From Tomocerus qinae (Eukaryota > Arthropoda > Collembola > Entomobryomorpha > Tomoceridae): a stretch of 64,000 bases of DNA. Every line of letters begins with the position of its first letter. Within the stretch, counting starts at the first letter, position 1. The position numbers were made by a program, and so were the translations under genes. The DNA lies in NCBI GenBank assembly GCA_020055645.1, contig CM034550.1, positions 9,605,501 to 9,669,500 on the forward strand, in the 5' to 3' direction. The notes beneath the pieces were generated by a model. The model ran no database searches. It was not told the origin of the DNA and worked only from the letters and a program-made list of their open reading frames with translations. This document shows, one piece after another, positions 24,951-39,800 of the stretch.

Positions 24951-27900
24951 ATTACCTACCCCTACTAATACTACTTATTATTATTACACTTTCCTTACCA
25001 CTATCAACCATTCAAATCTTTTAATCTCAAAAAAATCACCTAAGTTCATTTTTACATTTTCAATTTATCCACTACAAAGTTATTTTAATCACAAAATCTT
25101 TGCAAACGAAGAAAGGAACGAATCCAAACAAATCTACTATATAGTAAATACTCAATAATTACCGAACAGGTAATATTGTAATATGGGTTGTGAAGTAATG
25201 AAAATTAGTTCATAATTCGTTCATTTTCATTTAATCTTGACTCTTAATGTAGTAGAAGTTGCAAATGAGGTTCTATCAATAATCTGTATATTTCAAAATA
25301 GCATAGTAATAATAGTTACAAAGAATCACAAAATTTTTGGAACTGCAAGATGAAACTTCATTGTCCATTTGTGTCAATTTACTCACGAGAACTTTGTAGT
25401 AGACATCAAAATCTACTTAATTGATTGTAATCTATCTAGGAAATTCAAGACGAAAGTCCATCTATATAAGTTAATGCTGATGCGAATAATTAATCACTTA
25501 ATATTGTAATGTAGGCTGTGAAATATGACATAAAATTAATTTGCATAATCGTAAACCTAAATTCTAGTAAGTTCGATTTAGACTTGAGAATAAGATTGTA
25601 ATATTTGTAATCAAATAATATTAGTTAAAAAATGTTTAGTGTATTTTTACTCAGTTAAAGCTGTAGACTGGACATGGATGTAAGGAAGGGAAAAGTAAGT
25701 CGCCATAATCAATCAAGTGAAGCTGAGTGGAGTCAGAGAATGAAGTTAGGCTTATTGTCCCTTGTATAAAATTTAGGGTCACTTATTTGACAGGAATACA
25801 GTTAGCCTACCCTTTCCTTTCCTCACTCACACGGAGATAGACACTGAAGAGAAGTCACCTTGGATGGAGGAGACACGAACGACACGAAGAAAAAAATGCA
25901 ATGAAAAGAGATAGAATGCAAGGTAAAGTTTTAACGAGATGGGACATTCATAAGTCAGCCGAGAAACGGGAATGATGGCAGTTACACGGTGCATTGGCTT
26001 GGCAGGACAAGACGGAAAAAGTGTCGTATATATATACGTTCATGCTACAATAGATTCTTAAGGATTTCTTCTCTGGCAACCTAGTTTAAGTCGGAGAGTG
26101 GCTATCATGAGAAAAAGTATTAATCTTCCTTAAACATATGTTATAAATATATCTGAGGGTAGCCTTAGCCTATTTTAAATTCTAATGTGATCTAGCATTA
26201 CGTAAGTTAATGTAACGTAACAAGTGGACAAGAGATATATCTATGAATATGTGAAATGTAGTGTGAGGAGATGGATGAGGCAGTGTCGTGCTTTGGCAGT
26301 CCCTCGCCTGTGACTTATCTTCAACTCACTCCCTATCTCTTTCTCCCATCTCTCCTTCCTCTCTCTCTCACTCACTCTGACCTGATTTGGACTGGAGTGG
26401 CATCTTAGAATATAAGTATAGAAGAAAATCCTATTTATACAGCTCGTTTAGTTTACCTGAGGACTGTTTCTCAAGAATGATCCGGGACAACTCCCATCTT
26501 TTTAGTGAAAAGATGGATAGGACAGAAAATAAGAGTGCCTGCTCATTCTTTATTGTGAGTTTGATTTCTGTCCTCCTAATTATGGAACATAATTGGATGA
26601 GTCTGTCTCATCAACTGAGATTATATTCAAGAGCTGCTCTTGTATTGTCTTGTTTAATAGTAGCAATAATATTATATCTATTACTTACTATTTCTATGTT
26701 GTTTATAGGTAGGGTAGCACCACTCCCAAAAGAAACAATCCATCTATCCATCTTGAACATTTGATCAATCAGGAGGAAAGGTGCTCTTGCTCTATTACTC
26801 CTGATTCTGTCTTATTAGTTATTCAGGAGCAGTCGATCCTGTTGTCAGCAACTCATTTTACGTATCATTTCCCGACTCGTTGTACTATGTGTTGTTATGT
26901 AGTAAAATACACTCCAAATGTTGTGAGAGTTATGGCTGAGCTTGTAATTGTAAATACACATAGAGAGTGTATACCTTCAATTTAATCAACAGAATGTCGA
27001 CTACTATCTGTTCGCTAGAATATTAAGTTGTTGGGTAGGACTTGTATCATTACTTATGCATGTAAATATACTTGTAGGCAAATGTGCGAGACAGATACGA
27101 GCTTCTATATAACTTGCACACAACATAAATAAATGATGCCTACCCAACTACAACAACCATAGATAGAAAACTCATCAGAAACTAATCAAAAGCCCTATCA
27201 ATACATTTATATTCACAGGACATGGCTAATGTTATTTATTTCTTGCTTGCCATAAGACAGAGTGTGGCCAATATCATTATATAACGAGCTAATTTACACT
27301 ACTATTCTTTATTCAGCCACTCTTTTTACACTCTGAGGTGTGCAAACTTTTAGATTCCTACGCAATAATGCCCACAGTCAAATAAACCTCCATTATAGGT
27401 TCTTGTACTCTATATTATAGTACATTGTATTATGCTAATAGTATTCTTTAGTCTATCGTCTACATTTTGACCTGCCTATAAAGATAATGGAAATATGAAT
27501 ATTATATTATGTTTACAAAGTACATAGCATGTACAGGGCTAAGCCCGAGACTTAACGTGCTAATATTATTATACTTACCTTTTCAAGCTAGTTAACTTAA
27601 CTCTTTACTTGTACCTGATGCATTGAAATGGAATTAGTTAGCGGAAGGGGCGAGAACCTCTGCATATTTAATAGGATGCTTGCAAAAATCCAAATTAGAT
27701 TTTGCATGCTTGATGGACAGAAATAACTGAGCAAGGCTGCATGCCTTACTTTACATACCACTTGCAAATTCACTTGAGCCTTACTCTCTTTCGCTGCTCA
27801 CTTTCAGAATACTAATACGTGTTTCCCTTAATTTCTACTCAAAACCCCTGGGAATTATTCAGTTGTATTTATAACACATTCGAGGATTTCTAACCTATGT

Positions 27901-30900
27901 TTAATCAAAAGAGCAAACAAACCCAAAAAACTTTACACAGCTGAAATAAACTTTCCAATATTAATCTTATTGTACTCTATGAAAAATACCAATCCCAATT
28001 CTACGCTTTTGATCGCAATTTAATGCAGATAAAGTGTATCAACAGCAGACTAATCACATTCCTAGTAATACGAGTAGAATAATTGGAATTTTTGGTATTA
28101 TTGCATCGTGTTAATGAAAAGTACAATTTAAAACTTCGATTGTTTTTAAGAAAAATAGTGAAATTGGGCATGGGACTTCTTAAATTGAATTGGTCCGGTA
28201 AATATAACTCTATGTCGTATGTGAAACAGATCGCCGGTCACTTATTGTTATAAATATTGTTAGCAATTTAATAAAGAGAGACGCTAGGGTAGTTTCTGTT
28301 TTAATTCTATAACTTAATTTGGTTTGCACTGTGAATAGGAATAGCTACTGGAAATTAAGAAGTGCATATTGAGATAGGGATTTAAAAATTAAAGCTAATA
28401 ATGGTTGAAATGAGTGATATTAATTTAGTGGGTAGTAAGAGGTTTTTGGACTTAATAGAAAATTGTATACTTATGAGTTGGGTAAAGTAGAGGTACACGT
28501 AATGTACATTAGTTAGTATTAAATAAGTAGGAGATAGGGCGGGTAAAGTGTGAGAATCAACGCAGGAACTTGACTCGTGCGTCTTTTTTGTAGTTTTGTC
28601 GTTTTACGTAGTTGTATCATATTCCATTTGGATTTGGGTAGTAACAGAGTAGCATGGCTAAGATACATCACATTAGTGTAGATAATTCTTCCATTACTGT
28701 CTGAATAGGTAAGGGGAATATTTATTCTGACAATATACACTCAAACTTATGCAATAGAGCTTACCTGTAGTAATAAATGATAAGAGGGGCATTAAGAAAA
28801 GGAAAGAGTTGACCTTGTGATTATTATTATTTAACTCTGTATTACTCAGCTATGGATTACTGTTGATACGCTGAGAAATGTATCTCTTTTTTATTAGGCA
28901 AATAGAAAATGTAGTTTTGAAACAAAGGTAAAGTATTCCCATTGCATCTGAACTTTGGCAAGTTGAGTAATAGTTCCGCTCCTAGCTCTTTTCCCCGTAT
29001 CCTCTGCATGAACTTTTCTATTGCAAAATTGCAAATACATCGAACATCTAACTAATTTAGGTATGCATGTGCACCTTGTCTTGTACAGGTAATTTACTAT
29101 TGTCAGAAATATCTTGCTCTAATTCTAATTAGAAAGAAAACAGTTTCGCTCGGTCAGTTTCTCCAGTTGAGTTCATGCAGACGCGTTCAAAGTCCATTTT
29201 CCCCCATTAAAAATTCTCATACGTGCACAATGAACTTGTAATCCATGCATTGCACTTTTCGCTAGCACTTATGATGCATTGCATATCAGTCACAATATAA
29301 AAAAGTATATTCTCCAAGTCATCACATGTTGTATAGAATTAAAGAATCTAAATTGGAACGGCTCCGAATCGTCTGCCGTGTCTTTTCCTTTCGTGGCATT
29401 GGGATACTCGTGAAGTAAATTGCATATTATCCACCTTATTCCTTAAAGTTGTTTTTATGCCTTAAAAACACATTTCATGTGAGGTTGGGGAAGGTAATAA
29501 CTCTATAATATAAAATTTAATATCATTAAAATCCTTCTCTCCACCATATAAATATGTAATGCACCTGTTTTATCTGGATACACACGTAGTATTTAAATGC
29601 GTGTACATATTCATGAGCTTGATTTGTCTACGAGATAAAGAATGTAACTTATACCAAAAAATGTACTGCCTTTCTCGCTTTTTAGAGGGCAATTGATGTG
29701 AAAGAGTAATAATCCCTCAACATACTATAGTATGTAGAGAAAATTTATACGAGGAAAGGACTAAAGTTTACTTGTGTTAGTCTATAGTCCCTAATGCATC
29801 GTGAAACATGATATATCATTAAGTAAATATGTATGTACAGAGAATACAGAGACTAGAGCGAGTAAACAAAACAAAGTTGCATGACTTGATTTAATTATGA
29901 TTATCTCTTGAATGTGTAGTAATGAGTAATTACTCAATTTACTTTGATCCGATTGTATCTATCTATCCCACTGCCTTGTCTACTCTGTCTAATCTACCTG
30001 GCCATTCTTTTGTCCGCCTTTGCCCTACTCTCTGCCTAATTGTAAATGTAAGAATGGAAATATTAGACACAACTCATTCATACTAAATTACTTGCTAACT
30101 TTCCATTCAACATATTTTATCTTTTCTTGACCTTTACACAATTACTAATGAATTTCTCTCAAAAAACTTGATTTTACGCATCAGCTCCATCAAACAACGA
30201 AAATCGATGTTGTACTATCTACCAATATTGAACCGAATTGTACATTCATATTTTTCGTTACCCGTTTGTAATATTTTTTGGAGATTCTAAAACATTTAAA
30301 GCTAAAGTTAGTTAAAATAGCCGAGAGTTGGAAGAAAGCAGTTATTTTAGTAATTAAATTATTTCTGGTTGAGAGATAAGAAAATCCGGTGCTCTTTGAT
30401 CAGTTCAGTGTGAATTTTAATGTGCTGGCATTCCATTTGATTCCATGACCCGACATGGAATTAGATCCTCAATTAAATTTTCTCATTTAGAAATATGGGA
30501 TTAGAAGGAGTACGTGTGTAACTTTTAGTACGTGATACCTGTATAGTTTAATAGAGATCTTGTGTGCTTGTTTTGATAATTGTAATTGCAGAGATATACT
30601 TAAGTAGTAGTATAAATGGAGGAATGGAAGTAATGGTACATTTATTCTTAGTTTTGTTTCGTGGTGGTTATAAAAATGTACGCTGTGAGTTACTGTGATG
30701 TTTATTTTATTTGATATGAGTTGGAGATTAGACCTTCACCTGCCAAAAACACAACCAACAACATCACCTAATAACAGAGTACCTATAATATACGTAATAT
30801 TATTTTATTAACAGCAATACACTCTTTTTTTCTAACTACGTCGTTCTATTCTCAAACACATTGGTCTACAAACGAAAGGGCAATAAGATTACTGCTCACT

Positions 30901-31393
30901 GAATGAGTCGACAAAGCCATTAGGAGTTAAAGCAGGCCAAAAAGAATTTAGACTTAATTGCTTTAAATGAACAAACGTTTGCTATGTTTAGATATACTTT
31001 TTTTCTTAATTGCAGGACATTCCGATTCACTCAGCTACTCTACATATTCTCAACTCATCACTAATACATGATAATCATTTTAATCCCGCAGTCTTATAGA
31101 CATAGTCAATCCTAGTGTGAAATACAAATAAGGCGATAACTAAAGAATAGACATTAATTCACTGTAGTGTGGCTGCACAGCAGGATTCGATTCGATTGAA
31201 ATGGAATGGAGGCTAAGGCCACTACGAAATAAAAATGTACAAAAATCACCAACATCAATTATCACAAGACAAGTCAGCAACTCCATAGCATTCAAGAAGA
31301 AGAATACAATTTCTGTATACTTAAACAAGACCTTTGCGTTTAATAAGTTACATTTTTATATTTACTATATAAGAAGATACTTGTCCTATAAGT

Positions 31394-31444
31394 TATATAG
31401 TTTATATAAGGTATATATAGTTTATATAACTTATATAGTTTATA
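31394..31444. repeat. AT minisatellite, three copies with about 19-bp spacing
   Basis: The core TATATAGTTTATA occurs at 31394-31406, 31414-31426 and 31432-31444. The linkers AAGGTA and ACTTA vary in length, so spacing is 20 then 18 bp. The ends also form an inverted pair (ATAAGTTATATAG with its near complement), so the block can fold back. It is flanked by ordinary AT-rich DNA. Confidence 0.8.
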
Positions 31445-31863
31445 TACTGAATTGTTGAGATATTATATTATAGTAAGTAGTGGTCAGTGTGTTGATGATT
31501 ATAATTACGTCTGTGAGCCTACGAAGCGAGAAGTTAAATTTGACGAAAAATGATGTAAAGTCTTGTTCTTTCACAGTGGATTGATTTTGTCGGAAGCTCT
31601 GGCTTCTATATATCTCATTGTATAAGCCAAGTTGTGCATCCACAAGCCAAATGAAAAGGAGTCCATTACCACTTCTTAACTTGACTTTGGCTATCATATA
31701 TTAATACCTACGAGGATTTTAGCCTCCGCACTCCTCTCTTGCCATCACTAAACATTATTTTTATATCTCATATTTTTATGCTCCTGACTCTCTGGCTCGC
31801 TCAATCGAAGAAATACTCGAGACTCGACTTTTTCACTCAAGTCAAGGCAACTTTTAAAAAACC

Positions 31864-31878
31864 TTGACTTGACTTGAC
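31864..31878. repeat. (TTGAC)3 simple repeat
   Basis: Three perfect TTGAC units. Shortly upstream (31800-31850) GACTCGACT and CACTCAAGTCAAGG show the same pentamer vocabulary on both strands. Confidence 0.85.
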
Positions 31879-33591
31879 TCACTTCCTTCGCAAAACTTAT
31901 TTTCAACCATTACATTTATGGTAGACCCATTTGTTTTACTAAATATTTACTATGTACCTCCATCAACCATTCTATATGTAGAACGTAATAATAATGAATG
32001 CATAATATTATACATAATTATTACTACACATCATGTGGGCTAAGTATTAGGATTATCGTCCCTCTACTGATTGCAGCAAATTGTCTACTGTACAAAAATC
32101 TCATGATCATCAATTAAATTCTTTTCTACAAGAAAATACGATAAATTAAACTAAGCTGAATGAATCTCAATTACTTTGGATTTTTTACAACTTAATTCAT
32201 TATTAACCTCCTGTATTACTTACAGGATGGATAGTTCTAGAAACTATGTAAACTGAGTGGAAATCATACTGTCGGTAACAATGGCATTATATTTTATGTT
32301 TAACTTGTAATAATTTTAAGTACCAGAATAATCTACTTGTCTGTGCAGAATTGCAAGTGTCCAGCTGAGCTTACTTCCCGAAAGTCCAATAAATAATGGA
32401 TCATGTATAATATAATACTGACAGTAGCTCTAAAAGCTACATATTATAGGTAATGGATGTATAAAATGGCAAGTCTTAACTCAAAAAGAGTATAAAATAG
32501 TTAATGTTAACACTGATGGTTGTAGCAAGAATATTCTAAGTAGTAAAGCATGCATGCTATTTATCATAAGAGGTATAAATTCGCAGTTGAAGTTTGAATT
32601 GTAATTCAAAATGCAGACTGTGTCGAAAAGAATGGTTTGATTATATAAAAGTAAATGGAGAATTCCACAGAGTAAGTTGCACCACAAGAAATAAAAAATA
32701 TGCACCTACACTTTTAATATATTTGTTTGAGCAGAACTCTCTCTAGGTTCATTTACGTAGTACGTGGAGAGTAGAAACATTGGTAGACAGTGTACTTAAT
32801 AGGAATGAAGTGAAATGGACTTGTTTGTGAATAAGTCAGAATGAGACGGGATTTGTATAGCCAGGTCAGACTCAAGAAGTCAAGACATTCACGAAATTAC
32901 TTTCAACATTTCCATAAGCTTCCATAAATAGTCGAGAGTTGTAGCATAGAGTTTGGAAATTAAGGGAAATGCATATTAAATAGTATTATACACTTAGTAG
33001 GTAACTAATAATGCAATGGGTATAGTGGACTAGGTACACATTCATGTATATTCATTGCGTGTTTTCCAGTAATTGAGCAACATTTGAATTATTAAGAATC
33101 AGAATCAAATGAACGACTGCGTTATTCCGTAGTCGGAGTACAAGGAGTGAGGAGACGAGTAGTAATCGTAAGTAGTTTACCCTTACTCCAAAACTTCGTT
33201 TCGTTGTTAACAGTTGCTTCCGTGAGTCACAAAAAAAATCTAGAGCTGATTTCGCCTTCCGAAGTGGTTGGTTTCACTCCGTAGTAGTTTTGTAGCATTT
33301 AACTCCGCGTCGCATCTGGCCTGCTCTTTTTTATAAGTGTGTAATTTTATGAGCTGGAACTTATACTAGAAATTCTGACCAAAATAGTTCAGGACGTAGT
33401 TAAACATCTAAGTGTAGCAAAAAAAGATTTAAATAAAATACTCTAAAGAATTGGACATTCCTCACCATGCCCAATTGCTCATTGTAACAAGTCAAAGTTC
33501 CATTTACGCTAGAGGAAATATTTCCTTCGACTACTAAATGTAAAAATGTACTATTGTAACAGTAAGTAGTTTGATTGTAGAATTTGCATAG

Positions 33592-33640
33592 GAGGCGAGT
33601 TAAAAATTCCCATTGCACGGCCGAGTGACCGCTATATAAG
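33592..33640. repeat. Diverged single copy of the GCGAGTTAAAAA / TATATAA repeat
   Basis: Shares GCGAGTTAAAAATTCCC with the pair at 22424-22594 (allowing for homopolymer length) and has CTATATAAG about 38 bp from the GCGAG, against about 37 bp in the 22.5-kb copy. The sequence between the two conserved blocks is different and more GC-rich. The relation could be common descent or a shared functional layout. Confidence 0.45.
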
Positions 33641-36600
33641 AAAAATAGTTTTCTATGACCATAGGTACTTAAGTACGTAATATTCTTATGTACTCCTGCT
33701 GGGCTATCAACTACGACTACAACTTACATTGGGCACTGTAAATAAAATTACTTATCGTACAGCAAATTAAGAATTGCTTACAAGTTTGGAAATATTAGGT
33801 AGGTTAAAGGATATTAGAGGTAAAACAATGAAATTGAAATGCAGAGGAGTCGGAGCGTGGAATAGTACATGAAACTGGAATACGCGTAGGTACAAGTATA
33901 ATAGGTTTAGATACTATTAGAGGTAATAGGTAGCTCGTAGGTAGATATTTACTTTTAGCTCATAATAATAATAGGGAAAATTACCCTCTCTCTCCATGAA
34001 ATAGTTATGAATGTCTAGTAAATTCAAGTTGCGAACTAACAGGGGAATCATATTATAATATGTATCATGTATTAATATTGTGTGTGGGGACGACATGTGT
34101 TGCTTGTTCTTGTTGCACGGCTGTGCATGTACATATACGAAACGCGTACGTATAAAGCTTAACGCGCTGTAGCCAAACGAAGCCTAGCCAAGGTGGATTT
34201 ACCAGAATGTTTGTAACAACTATTTACAGATAGTAAAGAGGAGGCATATTGCATCATGAATAACTATTTAATAAGCATATAGTAGCTACCTACTAGGAGA
34301 GTTGCTTATTTTTTGCAAAAATGTTCACCAAGCCATAATTCCGTAATTAAAAGAGCAAAAGATGGCTTTGTGGTCCTTTGCGATACATGCTTTATTACAG
34401 AACGGATGAGATAGGAGAGAAAAATAATACATGCATACTACTTACATATTATTTAATATAATTTGCAGAGATGATTTACTACTATGAGCACCCTATGCTC
34501 ATTTATTCATACTTAAACACATGTATGTAATTCTGCTGAGAGTGAAACAATAAAGCAAACTGTTAAACTTGTGAATTAAATATGTAGAGTGTCTAATTGC
34601 AAGCTTGTAGCCTGTACTTATATCTACTAAATATAATATGAATGTATATAGGATGCAAAACGCGTATTGATGAAGACTGACCAGCCCCATTTGATTGTAT
34701 AGTATGAAGAAAGAAAGAGAAAATCAGAACTAGGAATGCATACTGATGTGATACACATAGTCAGCATGTAACGATAGGTATTTGTGTAAGTTGATTTTTA
34801 TTTGGTGACTGCGACAGCTGCGGGCAGTACTGGCCTGTAGAATATTTACATAAGTGAAGCATAGGAAAGTTTTATTTGAGTTGATGGGAACATAGCCATT
34901 AGTTGAAATCTGTGCAATTATCTGTATTTATAAGAGGGCCAATGAAATGAGTAACTAAGAATGGATGAAGTGGAGGCAAATCAGGTCTGAGATATAAGAA
35001 TGAATTGTAGATAAGTGTAAGTGTGCGGATAGTTTAAATTGTTATAGATAGATATACATAATGGCAGTTAGCAGGTTGGTTATGTTGTTTATGTGTAGGT
35101 AGTTAGTTAGTTTAACGTTGATTTGAGTACGAGGATAATATTCAAAGGTGTGTATGTATTTTGGGTGTGCTATCTCACCTCTATCTACATACAACTGCTC
35201 TGCCTGACTGTGAATTGTGTGTATGCATGTAAAAGGGAGAGAGAGAATGAAATAACATCAAAAGGTGATAAGTATAGTTTCGAGATATAGCTAATGTTAG
35301 TCTGTGGCCGTAAGGGAAAGCCCAACCAAGAGTTCCAGCCAGCCCATTCAATTAGCCTGAAAACCACAAGCAAAGCATCGATAGCCACAACTGAATTTAC
35401 TCAACTGCACCAAAACCTAATCTGATCATCATTATTCTAACACACTATTTTCTTTTTTACCACTTTCGACTATGCTACCTTCTTCAACACACTCCAACTC
35501 CTTCAACCATTGATTTCCACCAATAGAAACCTAAACACATCTCTAATGATTTCGAGTGCCAATATATATACGACAATATACAGTCTCCAAAACTAGTCTA
35601 GTAATAACTTGTATTTACTCGACTTGAATTGACTACGTCTTTAATATTTGTTCATGTTCTCCCTAGATAATAATTCCAAGTGTATAGAGAGACCCTTAAA
35701 AATCCTTTATTAGCCCTGCATTTCTTAATACACTTGACACTGTCTTGTCGTGTCTTGTTTTCTCTGAGTTATTACTTATCCTATTTTACAATCACCTTCC
35801 CTTTTGTTTTGAAATGTAGTTTTATGTAGGTAGTTTAGCGTTTTAGAGCTTATCCGAATTCTTGTAAGGAAAAATGCTCCTTAGTTATTGGAAGGGGGAT
35901 GGAGATAGTTAGGTAGGGAATATTATTGTTAAGCATGTCTATTGTGTCTGTGTGTTAGTGTTACAATAATAAATTAAGAGAGCATTCCAAATCCCTCCGT
36001 TGACATTTTGTCCTATAAAGATTACGCTTTCACCCTGCAGATGCATACATAGAGCCTAGAAATGTTATACATGTGTACATGCATGCAAGGAGATTCTGTC
36101 TGAAGTATGTAATCCATTTTCCCTTTGCCTTACTTACCCATAGGTACTTTTTTTTATCTCCTCCGAGTTATCTGTCCACCTTACATGTAACGTTGTATTC
36201 CAGGTAATAAAATGAGACTGGAGAGGAGAAAGACTACACAACAACTTGGTTATCGCTATATAGATACAGACATTAGAGAGATAGGTTAGAAACAATAAAA
36301 TGTTTCTGTAAATTCAGGTAAAATACAAAGGAAGGTGAGAAGACGGGTTACAATAACTCTCGTGTACAGACTCTTGTATCCTTTGAGTGAATAAAAATAA
36401 AAATAATAGAATTCTACATCGCAAGTTGGTATTTGTATTAGTGTTCTATTTTGTATTGTGTGATTAGGTAGGTTGTAGTTGTAAAGTAAGGAGAACATGA
36501 GGAGGTTGTTTAGCTTCAATATGGTAGGTATGCACGTTGGTTGAATGTTAAAAAAAGTGAATGATATCGGGCAGGATGATCAGGTAAGATAAGGAGAGCC

Positions 36601-36864
36601 ATTTCATTTCATTGAGAGGGAAAATAAGCAAAACTCAACTAAGTATGTATATTACGTACATTTAATGCAAGCCAAGTCAGGAAAAGCAGTAATACGCATC
36701 CTAGTAGATAGATACATAAAATCCTATATAGCAAATGAATTTATAAACTATTATTACAGAATGTAATGCCTGCTTAGGTTTAGCTTCGTTTGTTTTAGCT
36801 ACCGGAAGCTACGACTGACTTTAACAGCCATCATCATGTCGGATATGAAACTTGCAACTTGCTT

Positions 36865-36876
36865 CTCTCTCTCTCT
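36865..36876. repeat. (CT)6 microsatellite
   Basis: Six perfect CT units. Confidence 0.85.
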
Positions 36877-39800
36877 GCATTGAATTACTATATACTATCG
36901 CCACCAACAACAACTGATACGGATACTGATAAGCTGTGATAACCATCCAGCTCATATCCATATCAGACGAGCCATCCATCCTAACAATTCAACTAACCCT
37001 ATTCACTCACAATACTAATTCATTGTTACAACTAATAACGCTCAACATTCTCCATACTCCAATTTAAATATTCTACCACACTTTTTACACCACTGCTTAC
37101 GTATCTCGTGATAACTACAAATGTGAATACATAGACAATAAATATGCTACATTCTAGTATACTACGCCAATTAACTAAGCTATGTAAAGACCTTAATGCA
37201 TATTGCGCAATTAACTTAAACCATTTTTGAGAATATGCATTACAGTTTGATTCCTAGCGAATAGATAATGTAATTTTCTCATCTGAATGTTCAAACTTCA
37301 ATTAATTCACAGCTTATCTACATAGAATTACTCACAATTATTAAATTCAACCGATAAATGAAGATGTTCATGAGTTTTTGCATTTCGCATGTAGTAATAA
37401 TCCTCGCTAATAAATAATTGTGTTACTTTTCGCACAAAAACCATATGTTTTCGGATGATAGTGTCTAAACTCGAATCAACATACCGAGGTGCATGTATTA
37501 TCTATTTCTATGTAATATTATTAGCTCCGTCGTCCGTACTATCATTATTGCTTCCTATGAATTGTGGTGTGTAATGCTTAGATAATATTAATGTATAGTG
37601 TAAGGGTAGCTTTTTTACTATCCACAGATAAGGCAGATTGTTTAGATGGACAGAGAGATATCTCTGTTGTAATTGTGAGCGAGTCTACTAACGTAGCATC
37701 AGTTCCACTACAAACTCTTTAACTACCGCTGCTTACTCATCCGAAAAAATTAAGGGAATTATGCAAATGAGTGTCTGTGAAACTGCCATAGCCACATATT
37801 AATTACTTTCATGCACACATGTCCTTTCCGTACCTGTTTCCCATTTACCACTTCTATTTCTTGACTTTGACCGACTGCATGACCACCTTGGAACAAATCA
37901 GACGAATTCTAAAAACATCAGATCCTACTTTAAAAATGTTTAATTTATGCACTGCAATTCTAAATAGTTGAAAATTCATTAATATCTCATAATATAAATT
38001 GCAGGTTTGTGGAACATCAGATACTACTTTCAAAATAATATAAATACTTTCGTTCCCATTTAAAGGAAAAAGCTTAAAATAATTATTTAATCCCTAATTA
38101 AATGATTTTCTGTGTATTTGATGGCTAATAAAGTTGAACGAGTACAGTGAGCAATTTGAAATGAATTTTACGTGGTAAGGTAGTAATTAGAAAAAGTCTT
38201 ACAAAGTTTGCACAGGAAATTGGCAAAGGAGCCGCTTAAGGTTTGCAAGTCCACAATTACACTTTTTACCAAACGAGTATGTATCACCAAGAAGGTAAGC
38301 ATTGTTTAGGTATTATTTTTGAATTATTACGATGGGTAGTGACTGCGTATGATAAATATGTAGGTAAACGAGTATAGCATGGATAGGGAGCAGGTATATA
38401 GTATAATAATTCTTGTAGCCGTCTACAGACTGTGTAAAATAATGTATTCAAGAGTAGAACTTCCGTTCCCATTTTCCCTGAAGGAACAGAGAGAGGCAAG
38501 GCAGGCAGGCAAGCTACTGGTGAGTGGATTGCATATTTCTTTGTAAATCCTGTTTAAATGTCTTGTGTATGTGTCTCATTTATATTTTTCATTGTTTTAA
38601 AATTTTTATGCTAAATAGTTAGCTTATTAGTAGTAGTACATGAGTCTGTGGGTGAAGAAATTCTCCATGTACCTCCTACATAGGTTACAACAATTCTTTA
38701 TGCATTAGTTTCAATCAACTGAATGTTTTAAAAGCAGGACTTGTGCTTCTCATGTATAAATATTACACATTATAGTTTACTACTAATTCCTTTATGTTTT
38801 GCATTCACGATCCTTATCCTGCTTCGACTTGAGAATGAGAATTCTCAATGGGATTTAATACAGTACAATTATTTTTGCAAACAAAACAATCGGACTCACG
38901 AGTAAATTGTTGCTATTAGGAAAATACAGGGGTGGCAGTACCCGCCTGAGGAAATCCTTGTTAGTTTTTGCACTAACTGCTCATATTATTGGCATTAGTA
39001 AATTAATAGTGTGTAAGTAAAGCATAGTTGAGATAAACTGAATGGGAGCAGAATGCATAATATCCACATTAAATATACTCTATATGTGTATAAAGGATTA
39101 TAATTGTGCATACTGGTCAATTTTTCCCTTGTTGACTTGAGTATGCAGTTTATTAATGTAATCTCACTCATCTGATTCTATATTTCATTAATAATTAATT
39201 AATAAGGTAGTAGGAGTGCTTGGAAAGGTAGCTATTTAGATTAATTCCCAACAGAATTATTTAGCATTATTTCTGCTATCGCTCCGAATCAAATCAAGAT
39301 GAGCAGACAATGTATACATAAGCTTTTAAGTATCCTCCAGTCTATATAATATTATAATGCAAAAAAGTAGACTATGCAAGGTGTACATGAACAATGTAGT
39401 TAAACTGTTTCCAAAAAAAGTCGGGTGGTAATTAATGTGTCTGTTTTTTTGCAGAATTCCATGCTAAAGTGAGCTCTGAGAATGAAGGAGAGGTAGTTAG
39501 CAACATTAACTAACCATGTTTAACGAAGTCATGTCAAGAAATTTCAGAAGAATATAGAAAGAAAGGGATACATAAAACATGATGAAGTCAAGTGAAGTCA
39601 AAGTCAGACAAGATAGATACTCCGTATCAGTTACTTAACTTGCAGAGCTCTCCGCTATCTTTTATTATACTAAGTAGTATATCCTTTTATTTCCTTTTCT
39701 CGGTCTGTCTATCTGTATGAACTGTATGTCAGTGGCAATCAAGGAAATTCAATGAAATATGAATAGAAAAAATGTATACACGGTGAAATATGAGTGAAGC

